From a virus: a DNA stretch of 48,058 nucleotides. The first letter of the stretch is position 1. Each line of letters starts with the position of its first letter. The stretch spans positions 1,376-49,433 of the IMG/VR virus record IMGVR_UViG_3300029319_000088; one strand, written 5' to 3'. The notes beneath the pieces were generated by a model. It was given only the letters and a program-made list of their open reading frames with translations. It ran no database searches and was not told the origin of the DNA. Of this stretch, positions 24,879 to 31,613 are shown piece by piece. The translations under genes and the position numbers were made by a program.

Positions 24879-25102
24879 TATTTAATCTCCATAAGTGCAG
24901 TTGTTTTCATACAACCTATTTGAATTATTTCAAATTTAGTTATACGAGGTTGAAATTTTTCATGTACATCTCTATCCAAGTCAGACTTGTTATCAATATA
25001 AAACTGATTACATTCTTGCTCTGTCTTGAAGTAGTGAGAAGATAAGACACCTTGTAAAGTTCTAGTATCTGTCATTAATAGTACATACAATACCCAAGTC
25101 AT
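24878..25102 (-). CDS. Small protein, possibly exported
   Basis: 74 residues from ATG at 25102, with GAGG in front; an in-frame extension to 25135 overlaps the upstream gene more and lacks an SD. Starts MTWVLYVLLMTDTRTLQGVL, a short hydrophobic stretch, then 'SSHYFKTEQECNQFY' with Cys residues at 36 and about 64. The layout resembles small Cys-containing secreted phage proteins and the 81-residue gene at 32558. Function unknown. Confidence 0.6.
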   Translation of the reverse strand: MTWVLYVLLMTDTRTLQGVLSSHYFKTEQECNQFYIDNKSDLDRDVHEKFQPRITKFEIIQIGCMKTTALMEIK

Positions 25103-25410
25103 GTTGCCCTCGCTAATTGTTTTGTACTTCTCCAAGGTAAATCATCTACACAAGATATTTTATTATTCAGTCTGTTCAACTGAGTTGATAGTCTATAATA
25201 TTTGATGTACCATTTTCTTGTATGCTCACATACACCTTTATCTACTTTGTAGAAGTTATGCTTACCTACATCTATGGTACGTAAAGATAAATCATCATTA
25301 CCAGTTTCCATTTCTTCAACATATGAATTTATGGCATCTGCAATCATGTCTAACTCATCTTTATTTATATTTAGTTTTATATTTTTAATTACAATATTTG
25401 ATTTAGCCAT
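25099..25410 (-). CDS. Hypothetical early protein
   Basis: 103 residues, KSNIVIKNIKLNINKDELDMI..., mixed alpha/beta, basic C-terminus (LPWRSTKQLARAT). No recognised motif. It overlaps the zinc-ribbon peptide upstream by 8 bases. Confidence 0.6.
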   Translation of the reverse strand: MAKSNIVIKNIKLNINKDELDMIADAINSYVEEMETGNDDLSLRTIDVGKHNFYKVDKGVCEHTRKWYIKYYRLSTQLNRLNNKISCVDDLPWRSTKQLARAT

Positions 25411-25528
25411 TGTATTTTCTCCTTAAAATTTCCATGCTACATTTAAAACAATGTAATAGATCATTAAATCTATACATCTTCGTTGTAATAAATTGTTTCT
25501 TACAACTAAAACAAATTGATTCACTCAT
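25403..25528 (-). CDS. Tiny zinc-ribbon peptide (41 residues)
   Basis: MSESICFSCKKQFITTKMYR, then FNDLLHCFKCSMEILRRKYN. Two CxxC knuckles (C6/C9 and C27/C30) spaced 17 residues make a minimal zinc ribbon. Start lies inside the end of the 84-residue gene, stop inside the start of the next. Might bind nucleic acid or host RNA polymerase; inference only. Confidence 0.6.
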   Translation of the reverse strand: MSESICFSCKKQFITTKMYRFNDLLHCFKCSMEILRRKYNG

Positions 25529-25775
25529 CAAAACTCTCCTTTCTAATTTTTAACCAATCTTTTAATGTCATTCTGAATCTAGACATTTGACTTCTAATAG
25601 TTTTATCAGATGATACAAGATCACCTTGAGATACTTTTACCCACTTTCTACCTACTACTGCGTACACTAAATACTGTCCACATATAGGAAACCTGGTGTC
25701 GTAAAAATGTGCAGAGTATCTCTTGGCATTTGCCCAAGATTTACTCATTGGTTTTTCTATTTTTGATATAATCAT
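25521..25775 (-). CDS. Hypothetical early protein
   Basis: 84 residues, basic; KSWANAKRYSAHFYDTRFP, then YLVYAVVGRKWVKVSQGD and a helical end (SQMSRFRMTLKDWLKIRKE). No family recognised. Two bases separate it from the gene upstream. Confidence 0.6.
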   Translation of the reverse strand: MIISKIEKPMSKSWANAKRYSAHFYDTRFPICGQYLVYAVVGRKWVKVSQGDLVSSDKTIRSQMSRFRMTLKDWLKIRKESFDE

Positions 25776-25777
25776 AA

Positions 25778-25981
25778 TTAACTCGCTAAATCCTTTTCAA
25801 ATGTTTTAATACTTTCGTTAAGTTCCATTACCAAGTCTATGCCATCTAACATACCTTGGTAATGTTGTTCACTTCTAACTATACCATACTTTTTTGTATG
25901 TTTAATAAATAGTTTTCTAAGTCTATCTACCTGATACAAGTGACTTCTAATAGTACCTCTAGGTCTACCTTTTTTAGCCAT
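25778..25981 (-). CDS. Small protein with AT-hook-like N-terminus
   Basis: 67 residues. The N-terminal KKGRPRGT is an AT-hook-like core (GRPRG) that in other proteins sits in the minor groove of AT-rich DNA. The rest is helical (QVDRLRKLFIKHTKKYG...IDLVMELNESIKTFEKDL). A small DNA-binding regulator is a reasonable hypothesis in a genome with AT-rich control regions and repeated palindromes. Confidence 0.6.
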   Translation of the reverse strand: MAKKGRPRGTIRSHLYQVDRLRKLFIKHTKKYGIVRSEQHYQGMLDGIDLVMELNESIKTFEKDLAS

Positions 25982-26607
25982 TACTCATCTCCTATTTTTT
26001 TATCTATATAAACTCTCATATGTGTAGAGTCTCCTAAGTTAACACCATAAGAGGCTTTGCCTTGTCCATACAATTCTTTCTTGAGGTGCTGCCCCTTTAC
26101 TCGTATCTTGTATGATGGTTTGTTAAGATACTTCTTACAAGTATCCACAAACTCTTGACCCTCTGTATCGTTAGGTATCTCAGAGAATACATATCTACAA
26201 CCTTTAACATCAGTCACTTCATTGTATGCTTTGTGCCAATAGTGAAACTTCTTTCTGTTAAAATCTATAATTTCATCTTTCTCCTCAATGATACCCTCAA
26301 GTTTCTCATTCTTTTCTTTATAAGTTTCTACTTGGCTACGTAGTCCATTTATAATATGCTCTTGAGATTTGATAACTTCATCTTTAGTTAAGACTATATC
26401 ATTAGCTCCTATAGTCACTTTTTCTTCTTCCTCACAGAACTTACGCAACGTTCTCATTGCGTGTTGGAAATCCATGTGTGAGATGGGTATCTCTTTGTTC
26501 GTTGACTTTGAACGATACATTGTATCATTCAACTCATACATATCTTTTGCTAGTCTGCCTGACTCTTGTGTCAAGCCTAGCATTTGTACTACTCTATGTA
26601 TCTTCAT
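25981..26607 (-). CDS. Hypothetical coiled-coil early protein
   Basis: 208 residues. Helical N-terminus, long coiled coil (about residues 75-125, LRSQVETYKEKNEKLEGIIE), and a C-terminal basic domain YKIRVKGQHLKKELYGQGKA with 'D-S-T-H-M-R-V-Y-I'. No family recognised. Overlaps its neighbours by one base on each side. Confidence 0.6.
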   Translation of the reverse strand: MKIHRVVQMLGLTQESGRLAKDMYELNDTMYRSKSTNKEIPISHMDFQHAMRTLRKFCEEEEKVTIGANDIVLTKDEVIKSQEHIINGLRSQVETYKEKNEKLEGIIEEKDEIIDFNRKKFHYWHKAYNEVTDVKGCRYVFSEIPNDTEGQEFVDTCKKYLNKPSYKIRVKGQHLKKELYGQGKASYGVNLGDSTHMRVYIDKKIGDE

Positions 26608-26807
26608 TACGCATACTCCTTAATGACTTTACCAAATTTATCATACTTAAAGTTCTTATCTGATGTATCTTTCTCTATTATATGTGGTGCAGATTGCATG
26701 TAGAAATCTACCATGTTTACTGCATCTTGTTCTGACTCTGCCTCTACTGAATAGTAAAGGTAGCCATTCATACCCTCAATATGTATTTTAAAAAAGTATT
26801 CTTTCAT
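26607..26807 (-). CDS. Small hypothetical protein
   Basis: 66 residues. KEYFFKIHIEGMNGYLYYSV then EAESEQDAVNMVDFYM: a beta-beta-alpha start of the kind found in small phage proteins that have an 'A-x-s-E-x-D-A' helix. Function unknown. Confidence 0.6.
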   Translation of the reverse strand: MKEYFFKIHIEGMNGYLYYSVEAESEQDAVNMVDFYMQSAPHIIEKDTSDKNFKYDKFGKVIKEYA

Positions 26808-26827
26808 AATTTTCTCCTGTGTTGTTG

Positions 26828-27214
26828 TTAAATATAAACTCTTGGTGCTACACCATTTTCATGATGTAAAGATTCCATGTGTATAATACCCACAAAATCT
26901 CTTGGTATCTCATTCCACTTATCGTGGTCTTCGCCCTTGTGCATGAAGTAATCATCAGTATACGGATTGTATTTAACTCTATCCCAATCATGATAACTTC
27001 TTTTCTTACTACTCATAAGATAGCCTATTGCGAATGCATGAACATTCTTCTTGCCTTCCTCACGCACTCGCTTTTGTCCACTTATCCATACTTTAAAGTA
27101 TCCATCAAGAAGAGTGAGATACTTCATGTAGTCTATAACTAATCCACTCTTGCATGACACAACACTCCATATGTCTTTATGTAAGTTCCAATATACTCGT
27201 ACTTTTTCATTCAT
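26828..27214 (-). CDS. Conserved phage protein (KVRVYWNLHKDIWSV type)
   Basis: 128 residues. Start KVRVYWNLHKDIWSVVSCKSG, then RVREEGKKNVHAFAIGYL and VKYNPYTDDYFMHKG. I recall this order (K-V-R-V-Y-x-N-L-H-K, ...K-N-V-H-A-F, ...Y-N-P-Y) from small hypothetical proteins in many unrelated phages. No function is known to me. Its ATG overlaps the stop of the 52-residue gene (ATGA); a palindrome copy lies 24-40 bases upstream. Confidence 0.7.
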   Translation of the reverse strand: MNEKVRVYWNLHKDIWSVVSCKSGLVIDYMKYLTLLDGYFKVWISGQKRVREEGKKNVHAFAIGYLMSSKKRSYHDWDRVKYNPYTDDYFMHKGEDHDKWNEIPRDFVGIIHMESLHHENGVAPRVYI

Positions 27215-27369
27215 AAGTTTTCTCCTTCTTTGTTTTTGTTACCTACTAGGTAACGGATTAAATTGTTTTTACTTTTCTTTCTGTTGTATTTCCTCTTGCC
27301 AGGTATGACTTGTTTTCTCTTTCTATTGAAAGCCAAAAACCTGGCTATTGGATTTATCTTCTTTACCAT
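27211..27369 (-). CDS. Small very basic protein carrying a palindrome in its coding sequence
   Basis: 52 residues, MVKKINPIARFLAFNRKRKQ, then VIPGKRKYNRKKSKNNLIRY. The order 'NPIAR...F-x-R...Q-V-I-P-x-K-x-K-Y-x-R-K-K' resembles short basic peptides found in many phages. The 17-bp palindrome at 27238-27254 is read through as RYLVGN near the C-terminus. Start overlaps the end of the gene upstream; stop overlaps the next ATG. Confidence 0.65.
   Translation of the reverse strand: MVKKINPIARFLAFNRKRKQVIPGKRKYNRKKSKNNLIRYLVGNKNKEGENL
27238..27254. promoter_or_regulatory. Palindrome copy, perfect form
   Basis: GTTACCTACTAGGTAAC, 8-base arms around one base. Left flank TTTTT, right flank GGATT. It lies inside the 52-residue gene and 24 bases before the start of the 128-residue gene. 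Confidence 0.7.
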
Positions 27370-27695
27370 TCTACTCTATCGTGTATTGGAACTGCACCAT
27401 AGAATGCATGACCTAGCATATTCTCAACCATCTCAGAGAATCTAGAATCACTCGTAGAACCATAGTTACCACCAAACATAGAATGTTTTTCACCAATTTC
27501 GGTAGGTACAATCTTAACAGTTTTTCTATTAAAATGTTCTTGCACTACAAGTTCTGCAGGTGGATATTCACGACTAGGGGAAAAGGGTGCAGAAATATTT
27601 GTAATGCATAATCCCTTGACTCCATCTCTTGCAGATACACCACCATTGGTGCAATCTCCTAAGGTATCTTTATAAATGTAAATATGTAATCCCAT
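27363..27695 (-). CDS. Conserved hypothetical phage protein (MGLHIYIYKD type)
   Basis: 110 residues from ATG at 27695, which has AAAGGAG at ideal spacing; an upstream in-frame Met lacks it. MGLHIYIYKDTLGDCTNGGV, then EHFNRKTVKIVPTEIG, MFGGNYGSTSDSRF and PIHDRVE. I recall this pattern (D-C-T-N-G-G near the start, M-F-G-G-N-x...S-S-D-S-R-F, then P-I-H-D-R-V-E at the end) in marine phage genomes, always without function. Confidence 0.7.
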   Translation of the reverse strand: MGLHIYIYKDTLGDCTNGGVSARDGVKGLCITNISAPFSPSREYPPAELVVQEHFNRKTVKIVPTEIGEKHSMFGGNYGSTSDSRFSEMVENMLGHAFYGAVPIHDRVEW

Positions 27696-27696
27696 G

Positions 27697-27990
27697 TTAT
27701 TCTCCTTTTGTTTCATAGGTTTGTTTCCATTCGTCTGTAGCAGACACTAGTTTTGGATTAACTGACATTATATCTTTAATGTAAGTATCCCCATACTCCC
27801 AACTATCGTATGTCATAGGTGATCTACAAGCAGTAAACCATCTAGCATACTGATTTTTATCTTCATTAGATTTTACTTGATATGTTTTAAGTATCTTCCA
27901 CTCAAAGTACATACCATTGTTAGGATTATCTACTCTATAGATAGCATAAGGACTATCTAATTTTTTTGATTTACTAAATTGATTTTTCAT
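27697..27990 (-). CDS. Hypothetical early protein
   Basis: 97 residues. Core AIYRVDNPNNGMYFEWKILK, then 'YARWFTACRSPMTYDSWEYGDTYI'. Beta-rich with aromatic residues. No family recognised. Its stop lies just before the start of the next gene, with an SD overlapping the stop. Confidence 0.6.
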   Translation of the reverse strand: MKNQFSKSKKLDSPYAIYRVDNPNNGMYFEWKILKTYQVKSNEDKNQYARWFTACRSPMTYDSWEYGDTYIKDIMSVNPKLVSATDEWKQTYETKGE

Positions 27991-28189
27991 TTATTTCTCC
28001 TTTTATAAAAAATTTAGACATTATTTCTTCTACATCATCTGTAATAGTTTCAAACTCTCCCTGAAACTCCTCCAGACGATTGCCATCATCATCAAAACGA
28101 TTGTCTATAGATGATTTATTTTCAACATATGTAGATAACTCAGAATACAATTCTACCCACATAGGTGTCGGTATTTTAATTTTTGTCAT
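27974..28189 (-). CDS. Hypothetical early protein
   Basis: 71 residues, acidic: KIPTPMWVELYSELSTYVEN, DDDGNRLEEFQGEFETITDD. No motif recognised. It overlaps the 267-residue gene by 4 bases and the following gene by 17. Confidence 0.6.
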   Translation of the reverse strand: MTKIKIPTPMWVELYSELSTYVENKSSIDNRFDDDGNRLEEFQGEFETITDDVEEIMSKFFIKGEINEKSI

Positions 28190-28989
28190 GCCACTCTCCT
28201 TTCTCCTACGACAAATCCATTGTCATTGTGTACTGCATCACCTTTGGCATACAGAGCAGAAACTACACCCATAGGTTCTGTATATCGTAAGTCGTGATCA
28301 TCTCCATCTATAACTTGCATACCTAAGAAAGTTTTGGGAATGATATCTTTGTATCTAAATACAACTGCAATACGCATACCTAGTTTGATAGCTTTATCCA
28401 CAAAAGGCAGATACTCTTTTTTACCACTATAACTAAACGTCAAGTCATATACTTTTGAACAAGGTACTAGACGATTAGGTATCTTGGTATAGTCGTACCA
28501 TTGTAAACCTTGCTTATACATCTCAACCATGTAATTCCAAATACGTAACTCCCAACGAATATCTGTCGTGCCATTCATTCGTACTGCAAGTTTGAATCCT
28601 AGTCGCAATGCTCTTGCTAAACCAAGTCGTAACTCTTTTTTAACCATAGCCATAAACTCTGCAAAGAACTGCAAGTAAAACAAGGTCTTACGCAATCTAG
28701 ACATTTGTGTACTTGTCATTTTGCCACGACCTTGATTCTTGAGACAAGGTTCTACACAACCTGCAATATCTGCCATAGCACATAAATTGACTCCACTCTC
28801 TTTGTGTGAGGACATATACAGTATGTATGTAAGTGTACCATACTTTTGCCCTTTGATAGTTTTTGGATTGGCATCTTTGTTAAACAATACTTTTGGAAAC
28901 TCACTAAACCATTTGGTAAATTTAGGTGTGCTTCTTATTTGGTCTTGCACCTTTTGAGGTAGCTTAGACAAGTCATAGATAATACTCAT
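28186..28989 (-). CDS. Phage gp88/DUF7227-like protein with conserved cysteines
   Basis: 267 residues. Hallmarks: TLTYILYMSSHKESGVNLC, C76-type motif C-x7-C-x3-C (LCAMADIAGCVEPC), NQGRGKM, then AVRMNGTTDIRWE, QWYDYTKIPNR, YDLTFSYSGK and VIDGDDHDLRYTEP near the C-terminus. I recall this series from a widespread family of phage proteins of unknown function (labels such as GP88 or DUF7227; unverified). The cysteines could hold metal or Fe-S. AGGAG lies 7-8 bases before ATG. It sits just downstream of a terminator and may begin a new transcription unit. Confidence 0.72.
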   Translation of the reverse strand: MSIIYDLSKLPQKVQDQIRSTPKFTKWFSEFPKVLFNKDANPKTIKGQKYGTLTYILYMSSHKESGVNLCAMADIAGCVEPCLKNQGRGKMTSTQMSRLRKTLFYLQFFAEFMAMVKKELRLGLARALRLGFKLAVRMNGTTDIRWELRIWNYMVEMYKQGLQWYDYTKIPNRLVPCSKVYDLTFSYSGKKEYLPFVDKAIKLGMRIAVVFRYKDIIPKTFLGMQVIDGDDHDLRYTEPMGVVSALYAKGDAVHNDNGFVVGERRVA

Positions 28990-29029
28990 TGGTCACTCCT
29001 ATCAGTTATATTATCAGTTAATATTATAA

Positions 29030-29082
29030 AATAAAAAAATAGAGAGCCAGAAGAAAGGAGGAATAAAAACTGACTCTCTATT
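29030..29082 (-). terminator. Rho-independent terminator with anti-SD-like loop
   Basis: On the minus strand the arms 29082-29070 and 29050-29038 pair over 13 positions with one G-U, followed by a U-rich run (29037-29030). The 19-base loop reads UUUUUAUUCCUCCUUUCUU, whose CCUCCUUUCU equals the anti-SD tail of bacterial 16S rRNA. It ends the transcript of the 78-residue gene. Confidence 0.75.
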
Positions 29083-29087
29083 ATTTT

Positions 29088-29104
29088 GTTACCTACTAGG
29101 TAAC
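29088..29104. promoter_or_regulatory. Palindrome copy, perfect form
   Basis: GTTACCTACTAGGTAAC, located between the stop of the 78-residue gene (5 bases away) and its terminator. Flanks TTTT and GCATT. Confidence 0.72.
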
Positions 29105-29108
29105 GCAT

Positions 29109-29345
29109 TTAAGCAAGTTTTTGGTATAGTTTAGCACCTTTAATATTCTTAAAGATGGTATGACTATTAACCTTATCAAGGGGATAATACTCGCTTAAAT
29201 ATCCCATATGTAAGACAAAAAACTTTTCAGTTCTATCTTGTCTATAAGGAATATACTTTTTCTTTTTCATATTCTTAAATGTAGGATATGAATTTAATTT
29301 TTTTAATTCATTTCTTTTGAATTTTACTTTTATTGTATTAAACAT
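29109..29345 (-). CDS. Small basic hypothetical protein on its own transcription unit
   Basis: 78 residues, Lys-rich: MFNTIKVKFKRNELKKLNSY...MKKKKYIPYRQDRTEKFFVL...LDKVNSHTIFKNIKGAKLYQ. No family recognised. AAAGGA precedes the ATG. A promoter (29385-29413) lies upstream and a palindrome and terminator lie directly downstream, so it looks monocistronic and separately controlled. Confidence 0.65.
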   Translation of the reverse strand: MFNTIKVKFKRNELKKLNSYPTFKNMKKKKYIPYRQDRTEKFFVLHMGYLSEYYPLDKVNSHTIFKNIKGAKLYQKLA

Positions 29346-29384
29346 AATTAGGGTATCCTTTCTGTGTTGTATTATTATGTTTTA

Positions 29385-29413
29385 AATCTAGCATAAAAAT
29401 TAAGCTATGTCAA
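29385..29413 (-). promoter_or_regulatory. Predicted sigma70 promoter, extended -10
   Basis: Minus strand TTGACATA with -35 TTGACA at 29413-29408, 17-base spacer, TGC-TAGATT (-10 at 29390-29385). The same TTGACATA start is seen at 30170 and 31641. Reads into the 78-residue gene. Confidence 0.6.
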
Positions 29414-29415
29414 TC

Positions 29416-29787
29416 TCATGCACTTCTTTTAAAATGTAAATCTGCCATAGCTTGAGTTATAGCATACACTTTATCTGTTAAAGTATCTTTGATGAGGTAT
29501 GGACATTTCCTGGCACGATTTCTGTAACCATGTAGTTTAAAAACGTGAGTCCCATCTCTCCAAAGTTTTTCTGTATCTAGTCTATGTAAAGCAACATGAA
29601 ACTTTAAATCTCGTTCCTCTTTACTTTTACCACCCTCAACTAGTGCAGTCAAAGACCACCTAGCCTCGTCAGGTGAATAGGTACAGTTTCCTAATGTAAA
29701 CTTAACACCTAAACTTTCATTGAGTTCATTAAGTTTACTTTCTATTTCAACTCTCATACTCTTGAGTTTCTGTCTGTCTAAAACCAT
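29416..29787 (-). CDS. Conserved hypothetical phage protein
   Basis: 123 residues. Helical start (MVLDRQKLKSMRVEIESKLN), then 'GVKFTLGNCTYSPDEARWSL', a beta segment, and HVFKLHGYRNRARKCPYLIK at 80-100. This 'G-x-x-x-x-x-G-N-x-x-Y...' plus 'F-x-x-x-G-Y-x-x-R-x-R-K-x-P' order recurs in small phage proteins I remember as unknowns. AAAAGGAG lies before ATG; palindrome copy 42-58 bases upstream. Confidence 0.65.
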   Translation of the reverse strand: MVLDRQKLKSMRVEIESKLNELNESLGVKFTLGNCTYSPDEARWSLTALVEGGKSKEERDLKFHVALHRLDTEKLWRDGTHVFKLHGYRNRARKCPYLIKDTLTDKVYAITQAMADLHFKRSA

Positions 29788-29828
29788 ATTACATCTCCTT
29801 TTGTTATACTATTATTATGGTTATATTT

Positions 29829-29845
29829 GTTACCTACTAGGTATC
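29829..29845. promoter_or_regulatory. Palindrome copy, one mismatch
   Basis: GTTACCTACTAGGTATC; the final arm differs by one base. It covers the stop codon of the 72-residue gene and lies upstream of the 123-residue gene. Confidence 0.6.
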
Positions 29846-30055
29846 AAATTCTACATTACAACCTGCGTCAAAGTCTTTCTGCATTTGTAACCTTTGTGCT
29901 TTCTCACACTCTCGTTGCCAATACATAGCACCCAAATCATAGATATGGTATCGTGTTTCTCTATTAGCATCTACTCTTGTGTGATGTAAATCTAATGGTG
30001 GTGTCTGTCGTAACTTGGTTGATACGTTACTTAAATCAATTACTTTTCTAGCCAT
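29837..30055 (-). CDS. Hypothetical early protein, first gene of the main minus-strand operon
   Basis: 72 residues: MARKVIDLSNVSTKLRQTPP, then TRYHIYDLGAMYWQRECEKA and an acidic end. No family recognised. It is the first gene after the 30142-30170 promoter, with a palindrome 21-37 bases before its ATG, so it is likely among the earliest products. Confidence 0.65.
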   Translation of the reverse strand: MARKVIDLSNVSTKLRQTPPLDLHHTRVDANRETRYHIYDLGAMYWQRECEKAQRLQMQKDFDAGCNVEFDT

Positions 30056-30075
30056 TTGTTCCTCTTTTCTAATGT

Positions 30076-30092
30076 GTTACCTACTAGGTAAC
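30076..30092. promoter_or_regulatory. Palindrome copy, perfect form, in early leader
   Basis: GTTACCTACTAGGTAAC, lying between the predicted transcription start (about 30135) and the first early gene, i.e. about 45-60 bases downstream of the start. Flanks GT and GGATT. Confidence 0.75.
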
Positions 30093-30141
30093 GGATTTTT
30101 ATAATCTCAATAAAATATACTATATCTTGATTATGTCTATA

Positions 30142-30170
30142 ATATTAGCACAATATATAGTTTATGTCAA
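30142..30170 (-). promoter_or_regulatory. Predicted main early promoter (minus strand), extended -10
   Basis: TTGACA (30170-30165), 17-base spacer, TGC-TAATAT (-10 at 30147-30142). Best leftward promoter before the early operon. A palindrome copy lies downstream in the leader and 24-bp repeats lie upstream. Confidence 0.7.
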
Positions 30171-30200
30171 CCCCTTCGCCAGGAAAATTGTGGCATCATT

Positions 30201-30224
30201 CTAGCACCCCATACTACTATCCTA
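30201..30224. repeat. 24-bp direct repeat, copy 1
   Basis: Starts CTAGCACCCCATACTACTAT and continues with CCTA. It recurs exactly 67 bases to the right. It is richer in C than its surroundings and non-coding, lying about 30-60 bases upstream of the early promoter -35. Confidence 0.85.
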
Positions 30225-30267
30225 GTTAGTACATAGCAGACTTCAAATTTAAGATTGTCGCAATGTC

Positions 30268-30291
30268 CTAGCACCCCATACTACTATCCTA
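30268..30291. repeat. 24-bp direct repeat, copy 2
   Basis: Exact 24-base copy of 30201-30224. The two flanks show weaker similarity (GCA before both). Candidate activator sites, recombination sites or small-RNA element. Confidence 0.85.
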
Positions 30292-30292
30292 A

Positions 30293-30386
30293 TTTACAGA
30301 TTAAAAATGTAAATTTGTGATAAAAAAAATTATAAAATTAAATCAAATAATTTTAAATTTAAATTGTAAATATAAAAAATAATTTC
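30293..30386. other. Non-coding AT-rich spacer
   Basis: Part of a 415-base gene-free stretch (30056-30470) that otherwise holds two palindromes, a promoter, two direct repeats and a terminator. Here only A/T runs are visible and no ORF or hairpin stands out. Confidence 0.5.
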
Positions 30387-30403
30387 ATTACCTAATAGGT
30401 AAC
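30387..30403. promoter_or_regulatory. Palindrome copy, AATAGG variant
   Basis: ATTACCTAATAGGTAAC. One base off in the first arm, A at centre. It lies 15 bases beyond the terminator of the 58-residue gene. Confidence 0.65.
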
Positions 30404-30417
30404 AAAATAAATTTAAA

Positions 30418-30448
30418 CAAAAAAAAAGGTATCAAAAAATGATACCTT
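30418..30448 (-). terminator. Rho-independent terminator
   Basis: Minus strand AAGGTATC, 7-base loop, GATACCTT followed by a run of T (complement of 30419-30427). Located 23 bases after the stop of the 58-residue gene. It separates the AT-rich three-gene unit from the main early operon. Confidence 0.8.
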
Positions 30449-30470
30449 AATTTTTATTATGTAAATTTTG

Positions 30471-30647
30471 TTAAATTAAATTTTCATCTAAATAACTAGT
30501 TATTTCATTAGTACAATTATAAATACTATAAAGATATAAAACTTTTTTAAAACTTATATTATAATCACTTGAAATTTCTTTTAATTCTTTTTTTAATTCT
30601 AAGTTATTAAAAAATTCAATTTGTTTTTTATTTAATCTATATGTCAT
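30471..30647 (-). CDS. Small protein with possible HTH
   Basis: 58 residues, MTYRLNKKQIEFFNNLELKK, then ELKEISSDYNISFKKVLYLY. The 'KEISSDYNISFKKVLYL' segment could be a helix-turn-helix, a weak reading. First residues MTYRLN and the leader (GGTTTAAAA-ATG) echo the gene at 30921-31559 (MTYTLK). Codon choice is extremely AT-rich. Terminator directly downstream. Confidence 0.55.
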   Translation of the reverse strand: MTYRLNKKQIEFFNNLELKKELKEISSDYNISFKKVLYLYSIYNCTNEITSYLDENLI

Positions 30648-30658
30648 TTTTAAACCTT

Positions 30659-30847
30659 TTATTTATATAAAATATTATCATGAAAATTAAACATTATATA
30701 AAATAATAAACCCATTAAACCAAGTGTTAACAAATAAAAACTTCTTTCATTAGTAAACAAACCATAAATAAAAGTTATGAAAATACCTGATATTATTAAA
30801 CCTATTATTATTATATAAACTAAAATTATTATTAAATCTTTTAACAT
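30659..30847 (-). CDS. Small two-TM membrane protein
   Basis: 62 residues from ATG at 30847 (MLKDLIIILVYIIIIGLIIS...); an in-frame GTG upstream is less likely. Two hydrophobic helices (about 4-30 and 37-53) separated by FTNERS. Preceded by the leader AAAGAAAGTGAGTTTAAAA shared with the gene at 31559. Strongly AT-rich. Unknown role. Confidence 0.6.
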   Translation of the reverse strand: MLKDLIIILVYIIIIGLIISGIFITFIYGLFTNERSFYLLTLGLMGLLFYIMFNFHDNILYK

Positions 30848-30877
30848 TTTTAAACTCACTTTCTTTTTAAAATTAAA

Positions 30878-30911
30878 ATAGGATACATCAAAATTAATTA
30901 ATGTATCCTAT
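30878..30911 (-). terminator. Rho-independent terminator
   Basis: Arms ATAGGATACAT and ATGTATCCTAT (11 pairs) with a 12-base loop, followed on the minus strand by TTTTAATTTT. Located 10 bases after the stop of the 212-residue gene. Confidence 0.78.
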
Positions 30912-30920
30912 GTAAATATA

Positions 30921-31559
30921 TTATTGGTTAACTACCTTTTTTAAATTAGAACTTTTAATATGTAATTCATTTATAATATTCAAAACTTTTGTTACATCTA
31001 ATTCTTTATTTTGTAACCTATGTTTTGAAATATGCTTTATAATTGAATTATATAAACCTTTTGAAAATTCATTATAGCATTTAATAGCTTGTAATGAATT
31101 ACTAGTATCTTTATTAGATACCTTTTCATTAGATTTATTATTAATAGTAGTATTTTTATTAGTAGTTTTTTTAGATATATTTAAAATACCATTTTCAAAA
31201 ATACCTCTAATTTTATAAACATTATCAGTTTTAAAATCATTATTAATATAATTTTTTAGATTGTTATTAACTTTAGTTTTACCTAGTGTAATTGATTTAA
31301 TAATATACGATCTAAGGTTATTATATATTTTATTAGATAACCAATTATATTCACTACATTTTTCTAAAGATTTTAAATCAAAATATAATGTTTTATCTTT
31401 TTTCTTTTTAATATGAGTTTTTAAAACCTTAGAAAAAATATCGTTAACTAAAGTTTTATAACCTTTATTAAAACCATTTTTAAAAGTTTTAATGTTATCT
31501 TGTAAGTTACTTTCAATTTTATTTGAACTTGTAACCATTGTTTTTAATGTATAAGTCAT
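30921..31559 (-). CDS. Lys/Asn-rich hypothetical protein in AT-rich island
   Basis: 212 residues from ATG at 31559, preceded by AAAGAAAGTGAGGTTTAAA; a GTG at 31571 is less likely. It is helical and very basic, with a low-complexity Asn/Thr/Lys linker at about 130-155 between two helical domains. The C-terminal domain has CYNEFSKGLYNSIIKHISKH. Amino-acid bias follows the extreme AT content. It has its own promoter (31614-31641) and terminator. Candidate early regulator or takeover protein; no family recognised. Confidence 0.6.
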   Translation of the reverse strand: MTYTLKTMVTSSNKIESNLQDNIKTFKNGFNKGYKTLVNDIFSKVLKTHIKKKKDKTLYFDLKSLEKCSEYNWLSNKIYNNLRSYIIKSITLGKTKVNNNLKNYINNDFKTDNVYKIRGIFENGILNISKKTTNKNTTINNKSNEKVSNKDTSNSLQAIKCYNEFSKGLYNSIIKHISKHRLQNKELDVTKVLNIINELHIKSSNLKKVVNQ

Positions 31560-31613
31560 TTTAAACCTCACTTTCTTTTTTATATAATTAATTAAAATTA
31601 ACTTATGTATTAG

